Shown here: positions 40,111 through 50,020 of the stretch, piece after piece
Position numbering within the stretch: the first letter of the stretch is position 1
Layout: each line of letters starts with the position of its first letter
NCBI GenBank assembly: GCA_001839685.1
Contig: MLAK01000631.1
Span: 24,686 to 88,685, forward strand
Direction: 5' to 3'
Origin: Tritrichomonas foetus
Taxonomy: Eukaryota; Parabasalia; Tritrichomonadida; Tritrichomonadidae
DNA length: 64,000 nucleotides
Notes under the pieces: generated by a model
Told to the model about the DNA's origin: nothing
The model's input: the letters and a program-made list of their open reading frames with translations, nothing else
The model's database searches: none
Program-made: the position numbers and the translations under genes

Positions 40111-40660
40111 AATTTACCTCCATTACAAGTATTGTAAAAAATAAGTAAAAACTTTTCCATTGATTATTATTTTCTTATTATTTTGATATTGCTCGAAAAT
40201 AACAAATTTCTCATAAATCACACTTATGTCAGAAATGCTTTTGGGTAACAATAATCATTGATATTTTCATAATAAAAATGATGATATACAATTGTTGAGT
40301 GTTGGCATGATGCATTTTTAAGAGAATTAGCATGATCATCCAATCTATTTTACACAGTATTAATTACTTCTTTTATACTTTTGATGATGGTTATCTCAAA
40401 TTTGAAGTAACTTTCCACAAAACATGGAAATAATTTCTTTCAAACTCTGGGTACAGGCTCTAACCATACAAATTCTATATTATTACAAACAATCTGTAGA
40501 AAAACATAGTTCAGAAGGAGAAAATTTGTAAATGGAAATAAAAGGTAAATTTAGTTTTATTTTATTCTGAAATTTATCAACATTTGATGAATTGAAGATT
40601 AACCATGTCAGTTTAAAATGTAAAATCAAATTTCATTAATTAATATTGATAATTCATTAT
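40111..40660. other. Spacer
   Basis: AT-rich spacer between the relic and the alcohol dehydrogenase 3' end. Nothing is recognised. Confidence 0.55.
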
Positions 40661-41896
40661 TTACATTAAGATGCAGCATTTAGATGTTTTCTTTTCACTT
40701 CCATCTGCTCCTGCTCCTGTGCCATAATAACAGTTCGTCAACAAAGTTTCCATTTCTTCTTGTGTTGGTTTTCTTGGATTTGTAAGAGTACAGGCATCAA
40801 GGATGGCATTTGCTGCAACTTGTGATAATTTCGAATTGAAATCTTCTTCATCAATGATTCCATTATTATATTCTTTAATACAACGAGGAATTTCAAGTGC
40901 ATTATTTAATCCACGCATTTCACGAATTAATGAATCAACTAAAGCATCATCTGTGTCACCTGTTAATCCCAGGAATCAGGCAATATATCCATATCTTTCT
41001 TTAGCTTCTTGATTTTCTGCATTATATTTAATAACATGTGGTAAATACATTGCATTAGCACATCCATGTGTGATATGGCCTCCTTTATAAACAGCTCCTG
41101 TTTTGTGTGCCATTGAATGAACAATTCCAAGAGATGCTGATGAAAAAGCCATACCTGCAAGACATTGCGCATTATGCATAATGGCTCTCATTTCCATATC
41201 GCCATTAAAACTCTTCTTCAATGATTTGAAAATGAGCTTAATGGCATGAAGTGCATAAGCATCTGTGAAATCGGAATGTGCTGTTGACACGAAAGCTTCA
41301 ACTGCATGGGTTAAAGCATCCATGCCTGTGTATGCAACAAGCGATTTTGGCATTGTTTCCGCAAGTGAAGGATCAACCAAAGCAATATCGGGTGTTATTT
41401 CAAAATCGGCAAGGGGATATTTAATTCCTTTCTCGTTGTCAGTAATAACCGAAAAAGCTGTAACTTCGGTTGCTGTTCCAGAGGTTGAAGGAATTGCACA
41501 GAATTTGGCCTTTCGACGAAGGCGTGGAAATGTGAATGGAACGCAGAGGTCTTCAAATTTTGTATCTGGGTATTCATAAAAGACCCACATTGCCTTTGCA
41601 GCATCGATTGGGGAGCCTCCACCGATGGCAACAATCCAACCCGGCTCGAATTCACTAAGGGCTTCGGCGCCCTTGATGACAGTATGAACTGATGGATCAG
41701 GCTCGACGCCTTCATACGTTTGGACTTCCATTCCTCCATCTTTCAAGTATTTGATGACTTGATCGAGGAAACCGCCGCGCTTCATTGAACTTCCGCCAGT
41801 AATAACCATTGCCTTTCTGCCTTCGAGTTTTGCTAATTGGGCGAGTGCATTTTTACCGTGATATATGTCGCGAGGAATAGTAAATCGCTGAGCCAT
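40661..41896 (-). pseudogene. Iron-containing alcohol dehydrogenase with one in-frame TGA and a CaaX-like tail
   Basis: Two frames in the same phase, 41896-40976 (306 codons) and its continuation to 40661, form one Fe-ADH of about 411 codons. Visible are the NAD-binding GGGSPIDAAKAM and the metal ligands in DALTHAVEAF, HSMAHKTG and HGCANAMYLPHVI. A TGA at 40976-40978 splits it where homologues read on into FLGLTGDTDDALVDSL. Fe-ADHs interconvert aldehydes and alcohols and regenerate NAD(P)+ in fermenting trichomonads. The C-terminus carries about 19 extra residues ending GSEKKTSKCCILM, a Lys-rich stretch followed by a CaaX box, unusual for a soluble enzyme. The TGA may be a recent nonsense mutation or a sequencing error. 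If the stop is real, the enzyme lacks its last 100 residues. Confidence 0.88.
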
Positions 41897-42640
41897 TCAG
41901 AATAAAAAGTGTTTTTTTTCAATTCAGCTTTTTTTTGAAAAGCATTGAAAGAATTTATAAAAAAAGTTTAGAAAAAATAACTGGGATTCTGTGAGGGATG
42001 TGATTAAATAACGGACTTGTTTGAATATTTGTATTGCGCAGAATTCTACAACCATAAATCACCTCTCAATAAGTGCAGAATTGAAAAAAATCACTGTTAT
42101 TTTTGAATCAATTATTCGTAATTCTGAAGATCCAATCAATCTTTGCAAATAATTCATCAAATTTTCAATTGGTGCACTGAAAAATATATTCATTTTTCTG
42201 TAATTTTTTTTAATCTTTTTTATTTTCTCTGATTTCGAAAGTAATGACTACTAAATTTTAATAGATGTATACAAACTAACTAGCTCTAGATGTAGAAGAC
42301 TATTGAGAGATCTAAATGAATAATTGTTGATATTATTGTCATCTAAATATTATTTAATTGTAATCCTATTAATAATATATAAATATTATAATTTAAAAAT
42401 CAAGATACAGAGAAAACCAAATCCAAAAAAAAATTGTGAGAAAAAAATAAACCCCACAGAAATTTCTGAGAATTATTGAGATAAAAANTGATTTTATAGC
42501 ATTAATATCTTGATTATTTCTTATCATAAATCGTGCTTTTTATTATTATATGACCCTCCATCGAAAATTATAATGTTTTCCAAAATACAAAAATGAAGTA
42601 TAAAAAAAATATTAATAATTTTGATATAAATAAAAAAAAT

Positions 42641-42856
42641 TTAGGCATCAATGAGAAGATTACGAATGTTTTGCCATCTAAATGGCGAGTCATCAGAAAA
42701 TTCACTTGGCATCGAGTCTGGAAAAAAACATATTGGATTCCATTTTTCTTGATTTGGTCTTTCAATCGTTGTATCTGTATCCCTGCTTGAGAATGTGCTG
42801 TTGAGGACTGCCAGTCTATTTTCTTCATATACTAAAATTTTATGACAGAAAAGATT
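42641..42856 (-). pseudogene. C-terminal coding relic, family unknown
   Basis: A 71-residue open frame without a proper start, bounded upstream by TGA (42857-42859), reads like the end of a real protein: ENRLAVLNSTFSSRDTDTTI, then KWNPICFFPDSMPSEFSDD, then FRWQNIRNLLIDA and a TAA. It is GC-richer than its surroundings. I do not recognise the family. Confidence 0.4.
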
Positions 42857-43764
42857 TCAATACATTCATATTTGTCAAATGGAAATTGAATTAATTCAAC
42901 ATCACTGAGTTAAAACTATCAAAATTTTCGCGATTTTTAATTAAAAATCGATAGAAGAAGTGTAAATAGAATTATGGGAAGCAGTATTATAATCTTTGTG
43001 ATTCTTGGAAAAAAAGCTTCTCACAATTTTTTTTTTAGGCTTTCTCCAAAATCGCTCTTTTTTCGGTTTAATTGTTGCAAAATTTCAAAACTATGAATAA
43101 ATATGGCTCATAACTATAAAAAATAGATTTAACAATTGACTGAAAGCTGTTCACCCGAAAACTGAAACAATAGCTTCTTCAGAATCATTTTCGAAATATT
43201 TTTGAATTCGGCCATTTGCGAAGTTTGCGATAAGGGAAATTTCCGTCATTCTTTTAGCTATTTGGGTTTTGATTTTTGACTGATGGTATTAAGTAATACT
43301 GATGATAAGGATCATTTTAGTGATTTCGTACGTTAAGACTATTTGGTTTGTATACATCTATTTTAATCTAAATTTTACACTCTAAAATGGGAGGTTCTTT
43401 CAAAAAAAAATCACCAAAAATATTTCTTTGAAATTTGAAAGATTCACAATCCTTATTTGAATGGGGCTATTTCAAGTTTGTCTTGATTACTGTGGAATTA
43501 TGAGTATTATTTCCAATATTGATATTAAATTTTCAATAAATTACTGATATAATACATATATTTCAACAATTAGATGATATTAGATGATAATGTAAAAAGA
43601 TAAAAATGCATTTAGTCTGGCGCTTCATTAAATTTTTGAAAAGACGATATTCAAAAACGTCATGATTGGTCGAAAATGAAAGAGTTTTATATTTAATCAT
43701 ATGGTGTTTCAATTCCGAAAATATGGCTGATTCTCATGATGTTCAAGAGTATTTTCAATAAAAT

Positions 43765-44091
43765 TCAGAATGATTGACTCAATTCATCAATTCCTTTCAA
43801 AAAAGTTCGATCTTCTCCTTTTTTACCCATTTGGATTTTCAGCAGTGATTCATCATTATCGGCCAATCATTCAGTCATAGTTTGATAGTTGTGTACACAA
43901 GACATTAATTCCCAAGCCAATATTGCGTTTTTACGAAAATAAATAATATTCGCAAAATTTGATCTTCCGATCATTTCCACCGAGCCAATAAGCAGTACAT
44001 ATTCGACTGTATTATCTAGATATTCTTCCCGACAAAGATTCATACTCTTACTTGTTTTCAGGAAAATAAAAAATATTTTCGAAGATATCAT
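43765..44091 (-). pseudogene. Coding relic with one internal stop, family unknown
   Basis: A single phase runs from an ATG at 44091 to a TGA at 43765, interrupted by TGA at 43867-43869. Protein-like parts are LCREEYLDNTVEYVLLIGSV before the stop and NDESLLKIQMGKKGEDRTF after it. With the relic at 42641-42856 it may belong to one decayed gene, but the link is not shown. Confidence 0.4.
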
Positions 44092-44202
44092 CGCTATTGT
44101 TGTGATTCCTTCTGAATTGTTATAAACAACTCTAAATACTTTAGTGCAACATAAACATTCGTTTTTTAATCACGAGATATCATGAAAACATAAATATCAT
44201 TT

Positions 44203-44260
44203 TGTTAACTCATTGAATTGTTAACTAGAAACTCAGTGTTAACTAATTATATTGTTAACT
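44203..44260 (+). promoter_or_regulatory. Four copies of TGTTAACT upstream of IFT52
   Basis: TGTTAACT occurs at 44203, 44219, 44237 and 44253, with spacings of 16, 18 and 16 bp, and ends 161 bp before the IFT52 start. Each contains the palindrome GTTAAC, which presents TAAC, part of Myb-type sites, on both strands. A regulatory role is inferred. Confidence 0.4.
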
Positions 44261-44420
44261 GAATATGAAATTATTTGAATTGCAGAATTAAAAAACGACA
44301 ATATTTTGAAATCAAAATATAACCATTTTTCTGTGAATTGCTTTAAACCGCTATATATTTGGTCTATAAATTCTATTCAAATTGCGTACGTTTCTTTTTT
44401 CTCTCAAACGGATAAATTTC

Positions 44421-45620
44421 ATGAGCACCGCATCTCTCATTGACGCCGGCCACCACGAACAATACCATCGTGACAAGAAGTTGAGCGCATTTGTTAATGT
44501 TATCTCACCAACATCAGAACCAAGAGCCTTCAAAGGCCCGATTACGGCAGATGTGCTCAAAGATGTGAAAGCAGTTTGGTTTTTTGGCCCAACTCGCGAT
44601 CTTAAAACAGAGGAACTTGCTGAACTCGATAGTTTTATGACAAAGGGAGGTTCCATCATTCTTCTCGCCAACAAGCTCACCCCAAATTTCGAATCGTTAA
44701 TCAAGAAATATGGCGTCTCTCTTGCTGAGCAAGTTGTTTCTCCAACATACATCACCTACATCAACCCCTACCACGTTTCAGTTCAGCACGGACTCGTGAA
44801 TCGTGCATTGACTCATTTCATGCAAGATGATCAAAACGCTTCATTTGCTTATCCAGAGGGAAACACTCTTGATGTCAATTCGCCATCCGTCATCATGCTT
44901 GCCTCTGGCCAGTCTTCGTATCCGCTCAATCGACCAATCATCTCATACGCGACAGTTGGAAATTCCGGCGGTTCACTTACGGTCATTGGAACACCTCACA
45001 TGTTCAATGACGAGTGGATTCGTAAAGAATGCAACGAAAAACTCCTTCAATTTTTGCTCGAATTAATATTAACCAAACGCGAAGAACTCAATTCAATCGA
45101 CGCCGAACACCCCGAAGTTACAGAACGCTGGTACACTCCAGATGTCGCATCAATGAGCGAACGGCTGAGATCATGCATCCAGGAAAGCGAAAAAATGCGA
45201 ACAAACTTCACGGACAATTTCGACAGGGGACTTTTCAAAATGGACATGGGTTTCGTTGCTGACACCCAGGATTTGGCCAAGACCCTTGGACTGAAGAATG
45301 AGCCACTCGAAACCGTTACTCCTCAATTTGACACGGCCTTGCCACCGCTGACGCCCGCCGTATTTCCGCCACAGATGAGGGAGCCGCCAGGACCAGTTCT
45401 CGAGCTCTTCGACCTTGACGATGCATTTGCATCACCGAAAACAAGGCTTGCCCAGCTTGCACAGAGAACAACACCAAGAAATGCGGAGAAATTTGTTATT
45501 CAATCGGCCAAAATTTTGGGAATTTTGCCAAAGCTTCCAGACGACAAACAGACAGGGAAGAATGTTTTAGAATATGTTTTTACCCAAGTTGTTCGTTGGA
45601 AGCGCCAATCCGCTGATTAA
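44421..45620 (+). CDS. IFT52: Intraflagellar transport protein 52
   Basis: From the ATG at 44421 this is a 399-residue protein colinear with IFT52. The N-terminal GIFT domain is visible (VKAVWFFGPTRDLKTEEL; GGSIILLANK; PLNRPIISYATVGNSGGSLT; GTPHMFNDEWI). The C-terminal half keeps the signature VTPQFDTALPPLTPAVFPP, then PGPVLELFDLDDAFASPKTR and LAQL, which binds IFT46 and IFT88 in the IFT-B1 core. IFT52 is needed to build and maintain flagella. The frame extends upstream only to a TTG. Codon use is GC-richer than in the flanking DNA. A set of four TGTTAACT motifs lies upstream. Confidence 0.95.
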   Translation: MSTASLIDAGHHEQYHRDKKLSAFVNVISPTSEPRAFKGPITADVLKDVKAVWFFGPTRDLKTEELAELDSFMTKGGSIILLANKLTPNFESLIKKYGVSLAEQVVSPTYITYINPYHVSVQHGLVNRALTHFMQDDQNASFAYPEGNTLDVNSPSVIMLASGQSSYPLNRPIISYATVGNSGGSLTVIGTPHMFNDEWIRKECNEKLLQFLLELILTKREELNSIDAEHPEVTERWYTPDVASMSERLRSCIQESEKMRTNFTDNFDRGLFKMDMGFVADTQDLAKTLGLKNEPLETVTPQFDTALPPLTPAVFPPQMREPPGPVLELFDLDDAFASPKTRLAQLAQRTTPRNAEKFVIQSAKILGILPKLPDDKQTGKNVLEYVFTQVVRWKRQSAD

Positions 45621-46416
45621 ATCTGATTCATTTCTAATAAAATCTACTAATACATGTCTCAATTTTCATCTTGTTTTGATCTTTTTTTGATGTTGTTTTT
45701 ATCTTTTTTTGATGTTGTTTTTATCTTTTTTTGATGTTGTTTTTATCTTTTTTCATCTTGTTTTTATCTTTTTTTGATGTTGTTTTGATCTTTTTTTGAT
45801 GTTGTTTTGATCTTTTTTTGATGTTGTTTTGATCATTGGTTTAATCTATTTAGATGAATCTTGGTTGAATTTCAAAGAATTCAAACTGTTCTGCAAATAT
45901 TTTTCAAGAAATTCATCAGGAAAGAAATGTTATTTGTTTGATGCACTGATATATTGAGAAATCTAATAGCAGTGACCTGAGTAAAAATACGAAATGTAGT
46001 TGGTAGATTGGTTGGATGAAGACAAAATAGGGAATTTGGTAAATTGGGCTTTATAAGTTTTAACACATCATCATGAATCTTCTCTGATTCGTGGAGTGAA
46101 ATGATGAACTGCAATTAATTGAAATTTGTTTTACTCCTCCCTATTTTTTGGCAGAGTTTTAGATATTCATATTATTTAGTTATACATAGGTCCAAGAAGG
46201 TATTTTCTTTAATATCAATGTAAAACTCCATTGAAAAATAGAATACCATATTCACTAAATTGCACATTTTATTTAGATAAATAATTAGAATATAGTTGGG
46301 AAGAAAACTATACAAACATAAGAAAAAATATAAATATCATATTATATCTTTTTTAATTTAAATTCTGAAAACAAACCATCAGATTTAACATTTCAAAATA
46401 ATTTTCATTCTAGAAT
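45621..46416. other. Convergent spacer with minisatellite
   Basis: This spacer separates IFT52 from the converging PMT gene. Its first part is the 22 bp array listed below. The remainder is AT-rich, with only short motif-free frames. Confidence 0.6.
45665..45836 (+). repeat. 22 bp tandem array, about eight copies
   Basis: About eight T-rich units of 22 bp begin 45 bp after the IFT52 stop. The core is TTTTTTTGATGTTGTTTT, followed by GATC or TATC. Two unit types alternate in blocks: the T type comes first and the G type later. Confidence 0.9.
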
Positions 46417-47874
46417 TTAATATCTCCAACATTTGAACATTATTTTCAAGTATTTGTCATATGGCAAAGGAGTTCCATAAGTCAGTGGGAAATAAATGAC
46501 GTAGCAAGCAGCAGCAGCAGCACAAAGTAATGCAGGAACGATATAAGCATTAGATTTGATTGAATTTGCTGCGATTGCTCCCATTGAAATGGAATAAAGA
46601 AGAGGAATGAAATAATGATAGTTCCACATGACTCTTTTAATGTTCATGAATGGAAGATAAGAAATTAAATATCCAAGAATCATAAACAACGTTTTTCGAG
46701 TATCTGCTTTGAGAATAGTTCTGAAAATCCATACGATTAGTCCAAGAAGGCCGCTATACCATACTGCAGGGGATCCAACGCACCAGAGCTGTCTGTCTTT
46801 ATCCACCCAAAGATAGGTACCTCTTCCAAGCATGAATGGCCATTGCCACCATTTGGAAGCATAGCTATGCTGAACATTAATCGCTAAGTTGCTCTTCAAC
46901 ATCGTTTTCAGGAGATAGCTTGTGAGAGGAATTGTAGGGAACTTCTCACCGCGTTCCAAGCCTCTGCAGAAGCTTGATGGATGGAAGGGACAGCCAGTTC
47001 CTGGATGTGGAAGCAAGGCGAAATGAATGGGGAATTGAATAAAGAATAAGAAAAGGCCTGAAATGCCGCTAATAAAAGATAAAATAAAAGCATCAGAAAA
47101 TGGATAACTCATGAAATAAGCAATCACAAGAGTGAGTGCAACACCAGCACCTGTAAATTTGATCGAGACAGTAGCTCCCGCTGCTAGTCCACTCAAAACA
47201 GCCATCAAATAGACGTGCTTTGGATGGCGCGTCATAAAGGCAGTGAGGGCGAGAGTGACAAGGGCAAACATAGAAAGAAAGGCATCAATTAAAATCATGC
47301 GTGATTCAACAAGAAGCGCATTATCAAGCGAAATCATAAATGAAGCTGTGAAGCACCAAACTGGACTCACATCCAATAATTTCAAGAAGATGTAAAGAAC
47401 TGGCGCACGAATGGCGCCTGCAGAGGCTGGCCAGATTCTCAATTTTGTGACTTCTGTCTTGTTTAAAGGGGCCCCGATCTTTGAATAAACTTCATATGGC
47501 TGATATCTCGAGATGAGCGATCCGGCGTAAAGAAGGAGTTTTCCGAGCGGTGGGTGAATGTCGAAGTAATATTCGCCTCTGTGATAATTGTTTGTAAAGT
47601 TTCCGAAATAGACTTCATCGAATACAACTTGGCTTGGCTCGCCGATCGTTAAAAGATGCGTGGTGAACGAAATAATCGTGATAAAGGAAAGTAATAAATA
47701 ATCAATGAGCTCCCATTTCACTGGAACGTGGCTGAAATGGAAAAGTTTATCGAGTCTGAAAATACTGAACTTATCTTCGAGTTTTTCATCGTCTTTGGTT
47801 TTTATGTTGGTTTTCTTTTGGTTTTTGTTTTGAGAAACTGAATGTTTATTGTGACCTGATTTATTTTGTTTCAT
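46417..47874 (-). CDS. Dolichyl-phosphate-mannose protein O-mannosyltransferase (PMT family), without MIR domains
   Basis: This 485-residue multi-pass membrane protein has a charged N-terminal tail of about 50 residues and then about ten hydrophobic segments. The first lumenal loop carries VVFDEVYFGNF with the Asp86-Glu87 pair essential in PMTs, followed by YFDIHPPLGKLLLYAG. The C-terminal part (SYASKWWQWPFMLGRGTYLW onward) is the PMT_4TMC region. PMTs transfer mannose from dolichol phosphate to Ser/Thr in the ER. Yeast and animal enzymes are about 750 residues, with three MIR domains in a large lumenal loop. Here that loop is missing, as in bacterial PMTs. The likely substrates are secreted or surface proteins. 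Confidence 0.9.
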   Translation of the reverse strand: MKQNKSGHNKHSVSQNKNQKKTNIKTKDDEKLEDKFSIFRLDKLFHFSHVPVKWELIDYLLLSFITIISFTTHLLTIGEPSQVVFDEVYFGNFTNNYHRGEYYFDIHPPLGKLLLYAGSLISRYQPYEVYSKIGAPLNKTEVTKLRIWPASAGAIRAPVLYIFLKLLDVSPVWCFTASFMISLDNALLVESRMILIDAFLSMFALVTLALTAFMTRHPKHVYLMAVLSGLAAGATVSIKFTGAGVALTLVIAYFMSYPFSDAFILSFISGISGLFLFFIQFPIHFALLPHPGTGCPFHPSSFCRGLERGEKFPTIPLTSYLLKTMLKSNLAINVQHSYASKWWQWPFMLGRGTYLWVDKDRQLWCVGSPAVWYSGLLGLIVWIFRTILKADTRKTLFMILGYLISYLPFMNIKRVMWNYHYFIPLLYSISMGAIAANSIKSNAYIVPALLCAAAAACYVIYFPLTYGTPLPYDKYLKIMFKCWRY

Positions 47875-48394
47875 TCCGATAATTGTCTTAGGTCAAATAA
47901 GTTATCGAAATTGGTCAAATATGGGTTAATTTGTCATTAATTAACTAATTAATAAGAAAATTAGATCATATTCAATTATGATATTGGTTTACAGTTTTCG
48001 TATGTGAAGGGAAATCCCACACTTGAAAGAGAATTTAAAACATAGTTTCATAATGCTTATCATGATAAATTCCGCTTGTTTCTGTTATTTTTGTAGTTTA
48101 AAATTTTTATTGATTAAGGGATGAGCACCCAACAGCAAAATACTCTCAAATTTATGTTTTTCATTTCTAAGCAACAATGACAAGGCAAAATTCTAACATT
48201 AAGCGTTTTAATTCGCCATCTTTTTGATGATGTTGAAAATTGGAGTCGAAGAAAAAACTCTTCTTAATCCGAAACAACCTCAATAAAGCTGTCATTAGAC
48301 CAATTCAAATTCAATAATATTAAAACTGATGGTGATTCCGTTCCAACAGAAAATTAACAGTTTGAAGATGAAAAAACAAAGTCTCATGTCACAA
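47875..48394. other. Spacer
   Basis: AT-rich spacer upstream of the PMT gene. Nothing is recognised before the minisatellite. Confidence 0.55.
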
Positions 48395-48653
48395 ACAAAC
48401 TATCACACAAATAAATCATCATACAAACAAACAAATCATCACACAAACAAATCATCACACAAACAAATCATCACACAAACAAACAAATCATCACACAAAC
48501 AAACTGTCACACAAACAAATTATCACACAAACAAATTATCACACAAACAAATCATCATACAAACAAATTATCACACAAACAAATCATCACACAAACAAAT
48601 AATCACACAAACAAATCATCACACAAACAAACTGTCACACAAACAAACAATCA
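48395..48653 (+). repeat. 16 bp tandem array, about 16 copies
   Basis: A tandem array of ACAAACAAATCATCAC-type units, 16 bp long with occasional 20 bp variants that carry an extra AAAC. It yields a long plus-strand frame rich in His, Thr, Asn and Lys. I treat that frame as a by-product, because it lacks a plausible start and end outside the array. The rest of the spacer to 49060 is AT-rich and empty. Confidence 0.9.
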
Positions 48654-49060
48654 CATAGTACACCTCATTTTGTCCGATGATTTCTTTTTTTATTTTTTCT
48701 TTTTCTATTTTCGACATCCTTGTTATCATTTATGAGATTATACTAGTCCCATAAATGGTTGAAAAGTTCTCGGACAGGAAATCCACTAATTTTTTAACAT
48801 CCTCAATTTTTTGAATGCTTTGAGAAAATCTATCAATCCACAGATGTTTTGACAGTCCCACCAATTCTTTTCAATCTGCTGATCGATTTGGGTCTGTGGA
48901 AGACTTTCTATCCTCGGGGCAAACTGGGTTATCATATTATAATTATATTATTAATAATATATTTAAGGGGAAAAAAGAAAAAAAAACTGCATAGTCAATT
49001 AATTAATATTTTATGTAAACCAGAATGTATAATCGGTTAAAAATTCGAGTTTACAAGGTG

Positions 49061-50020
49061 TTAAATGAAGTAAGGTGGATGATTAAATGCAGAGCGTGCA
49101 TGTGGCGAATAAGTACCATTTTGAAAGAACTTAAATTGTGAATTATATACAAAATTGCCATGACATTTACGAAGGTATTGATTTACGATTCTATTTAGAT
49201 TTTTGATTTTCTCCGATTTTACCTTTGCATCCCAGACTTTTTTGTGTTCGATATGAAAAACATTAATATAAGAAGTCAAAGCAAAAGTAGTTGCATGGCT
49301 GACCATGGCATTTCCAATCAAGCAATTATCCCAAGCAGGAAGCCCAACTACAAATGGAGGTAATTCTGTTAGGTTAAAAGGTGATTGTTTCGGGTTTATT
49401 ATAAAGATATCACATCCAAATTTACCATGAACGTTTGTAATATTAATATAGTCATTATATTCGCTTCTATTTAGGTGATGATCAATCGGTTTATTCAACT
49501 TTGTGAATGTTTTGTCAATCATCAACAAAAACCTAAATTTTTTCACTTGTTGATAAACTTTTTGCAATCTTATATTAAAGTCATATTCTACTAAAATATC
49601 TGCATTTAAAAATATGGCAATATCGTTGGTGGCAAGAGCAGTTCCTCGAACAAACCAATCCTTAATCAATGGCCGGTTGTCCATCCCTAATTCAGCCTCA
49701 TGGAAATGGATGGAAGCGAAAGGATATTCTGATATGAGTGTTGAAATGACAATATCAAATGATTTGTTCACACTTTTGCCAAAAATAATAATTTCACCGT
49801 TTGGACATGCAGATAACCACGAACGAAATGGAAGTAAATATTGGAATACATTGCCACTTGTATTAAAATCATGTGGAACCGTGATAAATGTTAATCGGCC
49901 CATAGGAGCGAAAATTTTCGAAAAAACTGGCGAATCAAGATTGTAGGAAACTTCTAAATGTCGATGGAAACCAACGAATAATAATAATAATCCAAATAAA
50001 TGAATCACTTGAAGAACCAT
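49061..50020 (-). CDS. Putative type II membrane glycosyltransferase (GT-A-like)
   Basis: This 319-residue protein has an N-terminal hydrophobic segment (VIHLFGLLLLFVGF) that could be a signal anchor. The body has GT-A-like features: LTFITVPHDF at the first strand, FRSWLSACPNGEIIIFG, and AIFLNADILVEYDF, whose NAD could be a DxD-like metal site. Later come DIFIINPKQSPF and LPAWDNCLIGNAM, in the place where similar hypothetical transferases have an acceptor-side WD motif. The specificity is unknown and the family assignment is by pattern only. It is probably a Golgi or ER lumenal enzyme. Together with the PMT gene 1.2 kb away it suggests glycosylation functions, but the two are independently transcribed. 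Confidence 0.6.
   Translation of the reverse strand: MVLQVIHLFGLLLLFVGFHRHLEVSYNLDSPVFSKIFAPMGRLTFITVPHDFNTSGNVFQYLLPFRSWLSACPNGEIIIFGKSVNKSFDIVISTLISEYPFASIHFHEAELGMDNRPLIKDWFVRGTALATNDIAIFLNADILVEYDFNIRLQKVYQQVKKFRFLLMIDKTFTKLNKPIDHHLNRSEYNDYINITNVHGKFGCDIFIINPKQSPFNLTELPPFVVGLPAWDNCLIGNAMVSHATTFALTSYINVFHIEHKKVWDAKVKSEKIKNLNRIVNQYLRKCHGNFVYNSQFKFFQNGTYSPHARSAFNHPPYFI

Larger units (their letters stand above)
41897..44202. other. Gene-poor spacer with relics
   Basis: This is 2.3 kb of AT-rich DNA with one N (42488). Two minus-strand coding relics (42641-42856 and 43765-44091) are listed separately. The rest holds nothing I can name. Confidence 0.55.

Noticed and set aside
40976..40978. TGA as selenocysteine in the alcohol dehydrogenase
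   Set aside because: The position is not a metal ligand or catalytic site, homologous enzymes do not use selenocysteine there, and I know of no selenoprotein machinery in trichomonads.
48329..48658. 109-codon frame over the 16 bp array
   Set aside because: The frame is created by the tandem repeat. It is all His/Thr/Asn/Lys, with no sequence outside the array that looks coding.
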